From Thioalkalivibrio sp. ALJ21 (lineage in GTDB: Bacteria > Pseudomonadota > Gammaproteobacteria > Ectothiorhodospirales > Ectothiorhodospiraceae), in NCBI RefSeq assembly GCF_000378605.1, contig NZ_KB905158.1, forward strand, positions 225,721-289,720: a stretch of DNA of 64,000 nucleotides, given 5' to 3'. A program made the position numbers and the translations under genes. Below the pieces are notes generated by a model that made no database searches, was not told where the DNA came from, and saw nothing but the letters and a program-made list of their open reading frames with translations. Every line of letters starts with the position of its first letter. Position 1 is the stretch's first letter. Below, piece by piece: positions 23,086 through 31,754 of the stretch.

Positions 23086-25479
23086 ATGAGCATTAAAGAG
23101 ATGCGCGATTCTGTCGTCGATCAGTTTCGAGGCCTGTATGAGCGGGGCGAGATCCTCGCCTTCGCGACCAGCTTCGGGAAAGACTCCACGACGACGCTGA
23201 ACCTGGGTCTTGAGGCGGCTCTGGCATGCCGGGCCCAAGGGGGCGTGGTGCCCCCCATCTTGGTTCTTCACACCGACACGCTGGTGGAGAACCCGGTTGT
23301 GCGGACCTATGCCGACGCCATGATTGCGGGTCTCGAGATCTTCGCCGAGAAGCACGGTCTCGACCTTCGGGTTCGCGTTTCTACGCCATCCTTACTGTCC
23401 CAGTGGCCGGTGCAGGTCCTCTCCGGGCGCAGGCTGCCGACGTTTGCTAACCGGGCCCACCGAGCCTGCAGCATCGATCTAAAGCGGACGCCGGCCGAGA
23501 GGGCGCTAGCCGAAGCGCGGCGAGAGCTCAAGAAGGAGGGGGGCGACTCAACCCCGATCCTGATCCTGGGTACACGCACCGACGAGTCCGTTGGGCGCGC
23601 GATTCGAATGCGGGAGCGAGGGGAGGGCGCCCACGTCCAAGAGACCCTCGATCAAGAGGGCAAGGCCGTCCTGAAGCGGACATTTGCTCCGATCGCCAAC
23701 TGGTCCACGATCGATGTCTGGGAGTACCTCGCCCTTTGCGGCGAAGGCCGTCCGTTCGGCAGCTTCATGCACGATTTTGCCGAGACCATCGACCTGTATC
23801 GCGACTCCGGGAATGAGTGCGTCATCATCCAGGATGCGTCCGGAAATGCGCCGAAATCGGCATGCGGAAGTCGATTCGGCTGCTGGAGCTGCGGGGTCGC
23901 TGGATCCACGGACAAATCCATGGGGGCAATGCTGACCCAGCCCCAGTACGCGTTTATGCGTGGATTGAGCGACCTCAGAAACTGGCTGGTGGCCACCCAA
24001 GGGGATTACTCGATCCGACGCTGGATCTCGCGCAAGCCACACGGGGACACCGGTTACACCTCGATCTTCCCCGCCGACTACGACGCCAAAACGACACGCT
24101 GGCTACTGGCAGTGCTGATCTCGCTCGATCTCACGGAGGCCGACCGGGCTCGCGATTTCAAGCGTCGAGTGATGGCGGGAGGCGCCGAGGCCGACCCGGG
24201 TGTTCAGGGCATCCGCGCGTCCGCAGCCGACCCGGACCTCATCGAGAAGCGGGTGGCGATGTACATCGAGCGTATGCAGACCCCCCAGTTCCAGGTTATC
24301 TCCCCGGAGGTCCTCGCGACGATTGACTACACCTGGTCCGTAGATGCGCTCCACCCCCCGCACGAGGCCCTGAAAGTGTGGGACGAGGTGGCCAAACAGG
24401 GGGCACGCGTGTTTGCCCCGGGATACACCCCGAAACGACCTCCCCAGAAGACCCCGGCTAAGCTCTGGCATCCGCCGCTCCCGAATCCTGGGGTCCTGGG
24501 CGCGCATGGCGCTCTTGTGGAGGCCGTAACGGAGGGACGAGGCGTCGGCCTGTACGAGGTGAAGCCTGTTGCCGGCGAGACCCTTAAGGCGGACGGGACC
24601 CCGGTCACGCGCCGCCTGCTGAACGCCGAGCGAGTCATGACCGCCGAGACCGATGACCGCTTCGGATGGGATCCGGAAGGCCTGTCATTGTTCATGGAGC
24701 TTGAGTGGGAGTCTTCCCTTCAGCTGAACGCCGATTGGCACCGCGGCCTGGTGGGATCCCGAACGGAGGCGGCACTGCGCTACATTCGATTCGGCGCCGT
24801 ATCGATGGGGCGCGGCCGGGCTCGAGAGCAGGAGGGCATGATCAAGCGCGGGCAGCAATGGGAAGTCGCTGGACTGCATGGCGACTCCAGCCCGGAATCG
24901 ATCCAGATGCGATGCATCACAGACGCCGAACACGAGGCGATCAAGGACGAGGGGAAGCGGCAGCTCGAGGCCAAACGCGGACAGCAAGACGATCGGGCTA
25001 CCCGTTACGCGCAACGCGCGGGCCTCTCGGTGACCGATGCCACCCCCATTCGCAAGTCGCGAGCACGCATGAAGCGTGAGATCCCGCGCCTGCGAGCACG
25101 CCTGCTGGCGCTTGAGTCTGCGAACGAGGAGGGCCTGGTGCACATGGAAGGCGAGCCACTGCAAGACCTCCTGCGGCGCTACCGGCGCGACTGGAGAGAG
25201 TGGACCCGCTACGCCCTGGAGGGCCCGCACGCAAACGCACTCGCACCCCTGTACTGGCGCCTGGAAGCGGGGGCGCATGAGCGCTGCGCGACCCTTCTCG
25301 ATGCCGGAAAACCCAGCAGCCAGCAGTTTCAGTGGGGCTTTGGCATGGCCCTTTCATTCGACAGCGCCCCGGCACGGGCTCAGCGCCATCGAACCCTCGC
25401 CCGCGAAGCGAGAGCCGAGCGCGAGCGGCTCCTGACCCCGGTGTTCGAAAGCGGGCAACTGGGTCTCTTTGCCGCCTAG
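23086..25479 (+). CDS. DndC-like sulfurtransferase (PAPS-reductase family), solitary
   Basis: A 797-residue protein. Residues 1-300 match the DndC branch of the PAPS-reductase superfamily: pyrophosphatase loop SFGKDST (S29-T35), and four cysteines suited to an Fe-S cluster, C128 (RACSIDLKR) and C260, C266, C269 (ACGSRFGCWSCG followed by DKSM). DndC activates sulfur for DNA phosphorothioation with DndA, B, D and E. None of these, nor ssp genes, is in the window. The C-terminal 400 residues are an extension of unknown function, so another modification reaction is possible. ATG at 23086 chosen for its upstream GGAG. Confidence 0.8.
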   Translation: MSIKEMRDSVVDQFRGLYERGEILAFATSFGKDSTTTLNLGLEAALACRAQGGVVPPILVLHTDTLVENPVVRTYADAMIAGLEIFAEKHGLDLRVRVSTPSLLSQWPVQVLSGRRLPTFANRAHRACSIDLKRTPAERALAEARRELKKEGGDSTPILILGTRTDESVGRAIRMRERGEGAHVQETLDQEGKAVLKRTFAPIANWSTIDVWEYLALCGEGRPFGSFMHDFAETIDLYRDSGNECVIIQDASGNAPKSACGSRFGCWSCGVAGSTDKSMGAMLTQPQYAFMRGLSDLRNWLVATQGDYSIRRWISRKPHGDTGYTSIFPADYDAKTTRWLLAVLISLDLTEADRARDFKRRVMAGGAEADPGVQGIRASAADPDLIEKRVAMYIERMQTPQFQVISPEVLATIDYTWSVDALHPPHEALKVWDEVAKQGARVFAPGYTPKRPPQKTPAKLWHPPLPNPGVLGAHGALVEAVTEGRGVGLYEVKPVAGETLKADGTPVTRRLLNAERVMTAETDDRFGWDPEGLSLFMELEWESSLQLNADWHRGLVGSRTEAALRYIRFGAVSMGRGRAREQEGMIKRGQQWEVAGLHGDSSPESIQMRCITDAEHEAIKDEGKRQLEAKRGQQDDRATRYAQRAGLSVTDATPIRKSRARMKREIPRLRARLLALESANEEGLVHMEGEPLQDLLRRYRRDWREWTRYALEGPHANALAPLYWRLEAGAHERCATLLDAGKPSSQQFQWGFGMALSFDSAPARAQRHRTLAREARAERERLLTPVFESGQLGLFAA

Positions 25480-25520
25480 CAGCCCCCCGGGCCGGCCTCA
25501 TCTGGCACAGACCAAGTAGA

Positions 25521-25549
25521 TTGTTTTCGTATTACGTTCCCGCTATACT
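25521..25549 (+). promoter_or_regulatory. Shared-architecture promoter A
   Basis: TTGTTT (25521-25526), T, CGTATTACG (25528-25536), TATACT (25544-25549); spacer 17. Drives the 25633 operon. Confidence 0.7.
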
Positions 25550-25632
25550 AACTAACAGGGCAAACAAGACGAACTCCACCAGGGCAACCCTCTGGTGTGA
25601 GCAACTACTTACGATACCAAGAGGGACTCGCA

Positions 25633-25923
25633 ATGACCGGGCTCAACTCCTGCCATAACCACCCGTATGATGACCGATATCGGGTTCAGGTCGCGAACAA
25701 CGGGTATTCCCCGGACGGTCGCCTGCAGCGAGTCGAGGTTCCGGTTCAGTGGGTCGTGGCTCAATGCGTTCATGGCGGGCATCCCGACCAGGATCCGAGG
25801 TGCGAAGGCTGCATGTGGCGGCCGCCGGCAGGCGCGACCCAAGATCAGTTCCGCGAGCACGAGGAGAAGGTGATTGCGAAGCTGCAGGCGGCCGAGAACA
25901 TTTCAGAGGCCAGCGGCGCATGA
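25633..25923 (+). CDS. Small protein with possible metal-binding cysteines
   Basis: A 96-residue protein. CVHGGHPDQDPRCEGCMW supplies Cys/His residues with zinc-ribbon-like spacing. GAGGG lies before the ATG and a shared-architecture promoter lies 85 bases upstream. The stop overlaps the next ATG (ATGA), so the two are coupled. No family recognised. Confidence 0.55.
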   Translation: MTGLNSCHNHPYDDRYRVQVANNGYSPDGRLQRVEVPVQWVVAQCVHGGHPDQDPRCEGCMWRPPAGATQDQFREHEEKVIAKLQAAENISEASGA

Positions 25924-26186
25924 GCAGCCGCCACAAGAAGTTCCGGCCCTACATTCGGCGCCGCCATGCGTCGGATCGCTCGGATGACTTCCACACCGCT
26001 TTGCGGCTGTCGATTTTCGACGAAGCCGGGTGGGGCGGATGGGTCCTGGTCCAGCACGGCGTGCGCGGGAAAGTGATTGCGGTTGAACGGTCTCGGGATG
26101 AGGTCGTCGGGAGCGTTGTCTCGAGCGGGGAATCCTTCCGTGAATGGGCGCTTCGAGTTCAGGGCTTTGGAGAGATGAAGTTCTAG
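25920..26186 (+). CDS. Unknown 88-residue basic protein
   Basis: A basic N-terminus (SSRHKKFRPYIRRRHAS) precedes a short beta-rich core. It is coupled to the preceding gene by an ATGA overlap and lies in the same operon. No function can be assigned. Confidence 0.55.
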   Translation: MSSRHKKFRPYIRRRHASDRSDDFHTALRLSIFDEAGWGGWVLVQHGVRGKVIAVERSRDEVVGSVVSSGESFREWALRVQGFGEMKF

Positions 26187-26246
26187 GCAACGGCTCGCTC
26201 TGCCGTGAGGCACGCGATGAGAATCCAGCAAAGAAGGGGCGAACGA

Positions 26247-26585
26247 ATGCAGATCAAAACGAAAGACGGCCAGATCAACATTAACGGACGCGTGTTCAAA
26301 GGAACCCACATCACCATCCGCGACGGCGAGATTATTGTCGACGGCGTAATCCAGGATGGAGATCCTCTGAGCGACCTGAATGTGACCATTCACGGGGATG
26401 TCGAGCGCATTGAGACCACCGCCGGGAAGGTGACCGCAAATCGAGCCGGCAGCATCCGCACAAAAAGCGGCGATGTCGAATGTGGTGATGTCAGCGGCGA
26501 CGTGAAGACTATGAGCGGCGATATCGAATGTGGGGCGGTCGGCGGCGGTGTCGAAACCATGAGCGGCGATATTCGTCACCGCTAA
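26247..26585 (+). CDS. Repeat-containing beta-solenoid-like protein
   Basis: A 112-residue protein. The C-terminal half consists of a 16-residue repeat (SGDVKTMSGDIECG...) visible at DNA level as about 48-base units, a pattern typical of short right-handed beta-solenoids such as DUF4097 or bactofilin-like proteins. Bactofilins polymerise, so a scaffold is conceivable. AAGGGG lies upstream of the ATG. No catalytic motif. Confidence 0.55.
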   Translation: MQIKTKDGQININGRVFKGTHITIRDGEIIVDGVIQDGDPLSDLNVTIHGDVERIETTAGKVTANRAGSIRTKSGDVECGDVSGDVKTMSGDIECGAVGGGVETMSGDIRHR

Positions 26586-26617
26586 CATTCAACACAACCA
26601 AAACGAGGTAACAACCC

Positions 26618-26980
26618 ATGAGCGATGACTGCGGAATGTTTGGGCCCGACGCCGATCGGATTGCGGCGGAGCATCTTGGGCTCCCGGAGGGATCCAGGAT
26701 CGTCGCATGCGCCACCGAAATCGACTTCCTCGACACCATGACCCTGGAGCCGGAACTGAACGAAGTCCTGGAAGACCGGGGGTGGATCATGCTGGAGGAA
26801 GACGTGCGGAATACGGTCGATTCCCACACCCACGCGATCAAGGTCCCCGCGGGCTGGCGCTTCTTTGGCGTTGCGCCCCCGGAAGGGAAAACCCAGTTTG
26901 GCCTGGTCCCGTTCAGCGAAGAGGACGACCAGCGGGTATCGGAGTACATCGACGCCCGGCGCGCGAGCCTGGCTCAGTAA
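26618..26980 (+). CDS. Unknown acidic 120-residue protein
   Basis: A small acidic protein (MSDDCGMFGPDADRI...) preceded by GAGG. It is the fourth gene of the operon starting at 25633. No motif was recognised. Its stop TAA shares one base with the ATG of a 32-codon ORF. Confidence 0.55.
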   Translation: MSDDCGMFGPDADRIAAEHLGLPEGSRIVACATEIDFLDTMTLEPELNEVLEDRGWIMLEEDVRNTVDSHTHAIKVPAGWRFFGVAPPEGKTQFGLVPFSEEDDQRVSEYIDARRASLAQ

Positions 26981-27078
26981 TGTTTATCAAGGGTCCGCCC
27001 CCGGGCGTAAGCCCAAAATCCGAGGCGCTAGCCGCTTTCTCCGTCGGTGCGGTTGCTGCTGGTGGGGTATCGGGGTAA
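26980..27078 (+). CDS. Possible 32-residue peptide
   Basis: A short ORF beginning at TAATG, overlapping the preceding stop. The C-terminal half is hydrophobic and Ala/Gly-rich. Coupling by overlap is the only support. Confidence 0.25.
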   Translation: MFIKGPPPGVSPKSEALAAFSVGAVAAGGVSG

Positions 27079-27177
27079 TTAATGACGGCTGGTCCGTGTG
27101 CGAGATTTCGAGCCAGAAGAAGGCGGGGTGGCTCACTCTGTGAGCTACCCCCTTGGGTATGCTGCCGTCTTGCACGC

Positions 27178-27270
27178 AAAAAAAGAGCCCCCTATAGAGG
27201 CTCTTCATTTTGCGCTCTGTAACCAGCTTGTTGACGATTACAGATCAAACACAGTTGGCGTTAGCCAACG
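27178..27270 (-). ncRNA. tracrRNA
   Basis: Read on the minus strand. The 16 bases at 27238-27253 pair without a break (one G-U) with positions 8-23 of the CRISPR repeat in crRNA orientation, and a further 3 bp pair at the repeat's first bases after an internal loop. Downstream is a terminator hairpin, AAGAGCC/GGCTCTT (27183-27189 with 27099+6 to 27205, i.e. 27199-27205), and a T run. The stem can extend through CGCAAAA/TTTTGCG. Length about 93 bases. It lies upstream of cas9 on the opposite strand. Confidence 0.85.
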
Positions 27271-27276
27271 ATGGGA

Positions 27277-27305
27277 ATGTTACACACAACTCAATTCGGC
27301 GTCAA
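27277..27305 (-). promoter_or_regulatory. tracrRNA promoter
   Basis: On the minus strand TTGACG (27300-27305), 17-base spacer, TAACAT (27277-27282). It predicts a start near 27270, just before the anti-repeat. Confidence 0.7.
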
Positions 27306-27374
27306 CAGGGGCTCCATCCATTCTTTGCCCGCGGACGCAGAATCATGGAAGAACCACCGAACCACGGAGAACGC

Positions 27375-30300
27375 ATGAACACACGACTTGCACTTGACCT
27401 CGGAAGCTCTTCGATTGGCTGGGCTCTTTTCCGGCTGAACGACGACAGCCGCCCCTGCGCGATCATCCGCTCCGGGGTTCGCATTTTTTCCGATGGGCGG
27501 GACAACTACCAAAACTCACTCGGAGCAAGGCGTCGGAAGAAAAGGCTTGAGAGAAGGATGCGTGCTCGTCGCAATAAGCGCGTTCGAACTCTCGCTCGCT
27601 GGCTTATTACTCTCGGATTTCTTCCCTCGGATCCGGTTGAGAGACGACTTCTAATGAACGAGTTAGATCCGTATGAGCTTCGAAGCCGGGGCGTCCGTGA
27701 AGAACTGACACGATTTGAATTTGGTCGCGCCGTCTTCCACCTGGGCAAGCGCCGCGCCTTCAAATCGAACCGGAAAACGGACACGGAGGACGAGAAAGAG
27801 TCCAACATGAAGTCGGCCATCACGACCCTGGAAGGGGAGCTGCAAAAGAGTGGCACCACTCTGGGCGACTGGATGTATCAGCAGCGAAAAAAGGATTCAT
27901 CCTTCAGTCTTCGATTTCGCCCCAATTCATCTTCGTCTGCCTCGAAACTCGACTACGACTACTACGCAAGCCGGGCAATGGTTGAGGATGAATTCAGAAC
28001 ACTATGGATTGAACAAAAGAAAAGGTCCACCCATCCGGAAGACTTCTCTGACTGGGCTTTTGACCGTATTTTTGATGCAATCTTTTTTCAGCGGCCACTG
28101 AAGCCCGTTGTTCCGGGCTTGTGCACGCTGATCCCAGAGGAGCGACGCGCGCCCAAGGCCCTGCCTAGTTTTCAGCGATTTCGACTTTACCAAGAGCTTA
28201 ATCATGTGCGCCTCGTTTCGGCGGATGGCGCCCGCCGACCGCTCTCTCTTGGTGAGCGAGACAAACTAGCCCTTTATTTGGAGAACCACAAAACACTAAA
28301 TATCCTCTCAATCCCCAGGAAGCTGAAACTAAAAGACGGATCTCAAGCTATTAACCTATCCGGGGAAGATGGATCCAAAAAGGAACTCACAGGGAATCGT
28401 ACAGCTTGCGATCTCAGAGGGAACGGAAAGAGCAAACCTGGGTTTGGCGTCGCGTGGGATAATTTCTCAGACGCTCGACAAGAAGAAATCACCAAAAAGC
28501 TGCTTAATGAAACCGATGCCGAATCGCTTTCCGGTTGGCTTGTTAGAAACACCGGCGTTTCACCCGACCTGGCGCATACCATCTCTGAAAGGAGTCTAGA
28601 GAGTGGGTATTCGCGCGTAAGCGAGAAAGCCATCAGCCTTGTTCTTCCGAAGCTTATGGAGTCGGTCATTCCCTACTCCAAAGCCGTAGAAGAGTCTGAG
28701 ATCGGGAGTCATTCGGGGCTTTCTCACTATGAAAAAACCGGCGTTCTTCTTGAAGAGCTTCCGTATTATGGCGAATACCTACAGCGCCGAACCGACGGGG
28801 GGACCGGAGACCCCCGAGAGACCAACCCAGAAATTCGTTTCGGTAAGATCGGAAACCCCAGTGTACACGTCGCGCTTAATCAGCTCCGCAAGGTTGTAAA
28901 CGAACTCGTTAGGGAGTATGGGCGCCCAACCGAAATTAATGTCGAGGTTCTTCGAGATCTCAGGCATGGACGCAAGACAAAGAAGAAGATCCACTTAGCC
29001 AATCTTGAAAACCAGAAAGAAAACCAACGCCGAGTCGAAGAAGCCCTCCCTTTCCTTGGCGTCAAAAAGGTCAAATCCCTTTCGGATCATAAGCGCTCAA
29101 GTGTTGCGAGAAAAATGCGCCTATGGGAAGACCTGGCAAAGAATCCAGGGGATCGTCGGTGCCCATATACCGGAACCCTCATCGAGCCACAGATGTTCTT
29201 GAAGACCGGTGAGGTTGAAATCGATCACATTCTACCGCTTTCTGATACGTGGGATAACACCCTATCAAACCTCACGTTGTGCACAAGGGAAGCCAATCGA
29301 AAAAAAGGCAAACAAACACCTTATGAGGCATTTGGTCATATCGACGAGGGTCCGTATTCTTATGCTTCGATCAAGAAAAGGGTCAAGTCGATTCGTGATC
29401 CAGAGAAGCGTCGACGCTTTCTTGAAAATGCGCTTGATGTTTGGAAGGAAGATCATTCGGGGCCGTCGAGTCGCGCTCTGACGGATAGCTCTTATATCGC
29501 TAGAGTCGCCGTTGAATACCTCTCTCTCATCTGCCCGCGGGAGAAGGTTATTCCTGTGTCCGGGCGAATTACATCTCAGATTCGAAAACGATTCAATTTC
29601 AAGAAAGGAAGGCACGACCATCGGCACCACGCCCTGGACGCGATTGCGCTGGGCATCGCGGATCATCGCCTAGTGCAACAGTCCGCCAGGACGAGCCGAG
29701 AAGCGGACGGCCGATATATGTCCCTGGCCAAATTCATTCGCGAGCCTTGGCCTACATACGAAGAGCACGCAGAACGGGCCATTCGGAATATTGTGGTTAG
29801 CTTTCGTCCAGACCATGGCCACCAAGGGCAAATCCATAAGGAATCGCACTGGGGCCTCAGGGGTGATGGGTCCGCGAAAAGGAAAGGGGCTAACAAGCCA
29901 AAGACGCCGAATGATGTGACTCGAATGATGTCGATTTCGAAGAGTTCCGACCCTTTGCGAATCCACACAGGCTCCCCCGCCAAAAGCGGAACCGCCTATA
30001 AGTTCATGGAAACCAACTCGAATTACTGCCTTGAGATTACGGTTAACGCGAAGGGAAAGTGGTCCGGCGAGGTGATCTCGCGCGCTAAGTCCTATGAGTT
30101 TATGCGGGATCACCCGGGGGGCAACATCATGGATGTTTTACCCAAAAACAAAGGCATTAACGGGCGACCTCTCGTAATGAGGCTCACCCAGGGTGACATG
30201 GTTCGGATTCATGTTGATGGAAACAAACACATTATGCGCGTGAATAAGATGGGATGGAACGGCAGCGTATTCTTGTCAGAGCATTTCGAATCGAATTGCG

Positions 30301-30440
30301 ATCAACGAAACAGGGGCAAAGCGGAGCCAGGCTTTCGATACCTGACCAAAAGTGCGTCCGGGCTTCAGGCTGCGAATTGCGAATGGATTTCGGTATCTCC
30401 GGCCGGCCGAACATCATCTCGATGGCATGCGGCCGCTTGA
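27375..30440 (+). CDS. cas9: Cas9 endonuclease, compact type II-C
   Basis: A 1021-residue Cas9, in the size range of compact type II-C enzymes. RuvC-I LALDLGSSSIGW carries D8, followed by an arginine-rich bridge helix (ARRRKKRLERRMRARRNKR). RuvC-II INVEVL has E524; the HNH motif VEIDHILPLS has D617/H618; RuvC-III HHALDA has H751/H752 and D755. All catalytic residues are present, so cleavage is expected with tracrRNA and crRNA. The ATG at 27375 follows GGAGA; an in-frame ATG ten codons earlier is possible. The gene is visibly more A/T-rich than its neighbours, suggesting acquisition. No csn2 or cas4 follows. Confidence 0.97.
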   Translation: MNTRLALDLGSSSIGWALFRLNDDSRPCAIIRSGVRIFSDGRDNYQNSLGARRRKKRLERRMRARRNKRVRTLARWLITLGFLPSDPVERRLLMNELDPYELRSRGVREELTRFEFGRAVFHLGKRRAFKSNRKTDTEDEKESNMKSAITTLEGELQKSGTTLGDWMYQQRKKDSSFSLRFRPNSSSSASKLDYDYYASRAMVEDEFRTLWIEQKKRSTHPEDFSDWAFDRIFDAIFFQRPLKPVVPGLCTLIPEERRAPKALPSFQRFRLYQELNHVRLVSADGARRPLSLGERDKLALYLENHKTLNILSIPRKLKLKDGSQAINLSGEDGSKKELTGNRTACDLRGNGKSKPGFGVAWDNFSDARQEEITKKLLNETDAESLSGWLVRNTGVSPDLAHTISERSLESGYSRVSEKAISLVLPKLMESVIPYSKAVEESEIGSHSGLSHYEKTGVLLEELPYYGEYLQRRTDGGTGDPRETNPEIRFGKIGNPSVHVALNQLRKVVNELVREYGRPTEINVEVLRDLRHGRKTKKKIHLANLENQKENQRRVEEALPFLGVKKVKSLSDHKRSSVARKMRLWEDLAKNPGDRRCPYTGTLIEPQMFLKTGEVEIDHILPLSDTWDNTLSNLTLCTREANRKKGKQTPYEAFGHIDEGPYSYASIKKRVKSIRDPEKRRRFLENALDVWKEDHSGPSSRALTDSSYIARVAVEYLSLICPREKVIPVSGRITSQIRKRFNFKKGRHDHRHHALDAIALGIADHRLVQQSARTSREADGRYMSLAKFIREPWPTYEEHAERAIRNIVVSFRPDHGHQGQIHKESHWGLRGDGSAKRKGANKPKTPNDVTRMMSISKSSDPLRIHTGSPAKSGTAYKFMETNSNYCLEITVNAKGKWSGEVISRAKSYEFMRDHPGGNIMDVLPKNKGINGRPLVMRLTQGDMVRIHVDGNKHIMRVNKMGWNGSVFLSEHFESNCDQRNRGKAEPGFRYLTKSASGLQAANCEWISVSPAGRTSSRWHAAA

Positions 30441-30454
30441 TTTCGTAGCCGCTG

Positions 30455-31372
30455 ATGACTTACCAATTCCTCGATATAGAAGGCTCTGATCGGCACCTCG
30501 CATTGGAAGACGGGTTTGTGCGCGTGTCTGCGGAGGGCCAGCGAGGGGGTAACCCCCCCGAACACCGAAAAGTAGCGCTTGATGACGTTTGCGCAATCGC
30601 GGTAACCGCTTATGGCGCCACGTACACCAATGCGCTCCTCTCGGAATTGTCGAGGCGTTCGATTCCCCTCGTGGTGTGCGGGCGAAATCACGTTCCTTGC
30701 GGGATCTTGCTGGGTCTCGATGGCAATCATCGGCAGGCGAAGCGCTTCGATCTACAGGCATCAGCGAGCCACCCGATGCGGAAGAGGGCATGGCAACAGA
30801 TCGTCAGATCGAAACTTCAACAACAAGGACGACTATTGGATCGGGAGGGGCGAAACGGCTCATCGCTTTACCGGATGGCTCGTCGAGTCCGCTCCGGGGA
30901 CCCCGAAAATATAGAGGCGGCAGGTGCGCGATATTACTGGAAGGCCCTATTCGGCGCCGATTTTAAGCGTGATCGTGCACTGCCTGGCGTCAATGGCCTT
31001 CTGAACTATGGCTATATGGTGCTGCGATCGACCATGGCGCGATCGGTGGTCGCCACGGGGCTCCACCCAAGCCTTAGCATCCACCATCAGAACGAGGGGA
31101 ATCCCATGCGCCTTGTAGATGATCTGATTGAACCCTTTAGGCCTGTGGTTGATTCGGTCGTTTTAAGGCTATTGGAGGAAGGCTTCAATGAGGTCGACCG
31201 CACCTCCAAACCCGAAATCCTAGCCGGAGTCTTTAATGCCACGCTGGAGATAACTGAAAAACAGGAACGATTGCCTGCTTGCTGTTATTGCGTCTGCCAG
31301 TCTCTTGTTAAGGTGTATTCGGGTGACGCCAGAACGCTCTCCCTTCCGCTCGGACTCGTCTCTGCGTCGTAG
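30455..31372 (+). CDS. cas1: Cas1 integrase
   Basis: A 305-residue Cas1, which with Cas2 inserts new spacers. Catalytic residues are visible: E154 (NIEAAGARYYW), H210/H211 (LSIHHQNE) and D223/E226 (LVDDLIEPFRP). It starts 14 bases after cas9 and ends six bases before cas2, so the three genes form one operon. The order cas9-cas1-cas2 with nothing else defines subtype II-C. Confidence 0.95.
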   Translation: MTYQFLDIEGSDRHLALEDGFVRVSAEGQRGGNPPEHRKVALDDVCAIAVTAYGATYTNALLSELSRRSIPLVVCGRNHVPCGILLGLDGNHRQAKRFDLQASASHPMRKRAWQQIVRSKLQQQGRLLDREGRNGSSLYRMARRVRSGDPENIEAAGARYYWKALFGADFKRDRALPGVNGLLNYGYMVLRSTMARSVVATGLHPSLSIHHQNEGNPMRLVDDLIEPFRPVVDSVVLRLLEEGFNEVDRTSKPEILAGVFNATLEITEKQERLPACCYCVCQSLVKVYSGDARTLSLPLGLVSAS

Positions 31373-31378
31373 ATTGAT

Positions 31379-31684
31379 ATGTGGATATTTGCCCTCTTTG
31401 ACCTCCCGTCGGACTCACCCTCCAGGCGGCGGTCGGCATCGAGGTTTCGCAAAGACCTTTTGGCAATCGGGTTCCATCGATTCCAGCTTTCTTGCTATGC
31501 CCGGTACTGCTTCAGCAGCAGCCAAGCGCATACCATTCAATCGCGAGTAGAGAGGTTTCTCCCGCAACATGGAGAGGTGATAATTTTCTTATCTACGGAT
31601 CAGCAAATGTCTCGGACTCGTATTTTTTCCGGACGAGCGCTTGTAACCCCTCCATATCCGCCCGGTCGCTTCTTAATCCTGTAG
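31379..31684 (+). CDS. cas2: Cas2
   Basis: A 101-residue Cas2 of normal length with the ferredoxin-like start WIFALFDLP (conserved Asp at position 8) and EVIIFLSTDQQ strand. It bridges Cas1 dimers in the adaptation complex. Last gene of the cas operon, 70 bases before the array. Confidence 0.93.
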   Translation: MWIFALFDLPSDSPSRRRSASRFRKDLLAIGFHRFQLSCYARYCFSSSQAHTIQSRVERFLPQHGEVIIFLSTDQQMSRTRIFSGRALVTPPYPPGRFLIL

Positions 31685-31707
31685 CCCGTACCCCGTTTTC
31701 GCGCGCA

Positions 31708-31750
31708 CAAAAAAGGCGCAACACCCTTTTAATTCATGGTGATGCGCCTT
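31708..31750 (-). terminator. Terminator of the pre-crRNA transcript
   Basis: On the minus strand AAGGCGCATCACC pairs with GGTGTTGCGCCTT (31738-31750 with 31713-31725, one mismatch), followed by a T run. It lies directly beside the cas2-proximal repeat and supports transcription of the array toward cas2. Confidence 0.7.
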
Positions 31751-31754
31751 CTCT

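Noticed and set aside
24685..25278. 197-codon minus-strand ORF opposite the DndC-like gene
   Set aside because: Shadow frame; the plus-strand protein continues without interruption.
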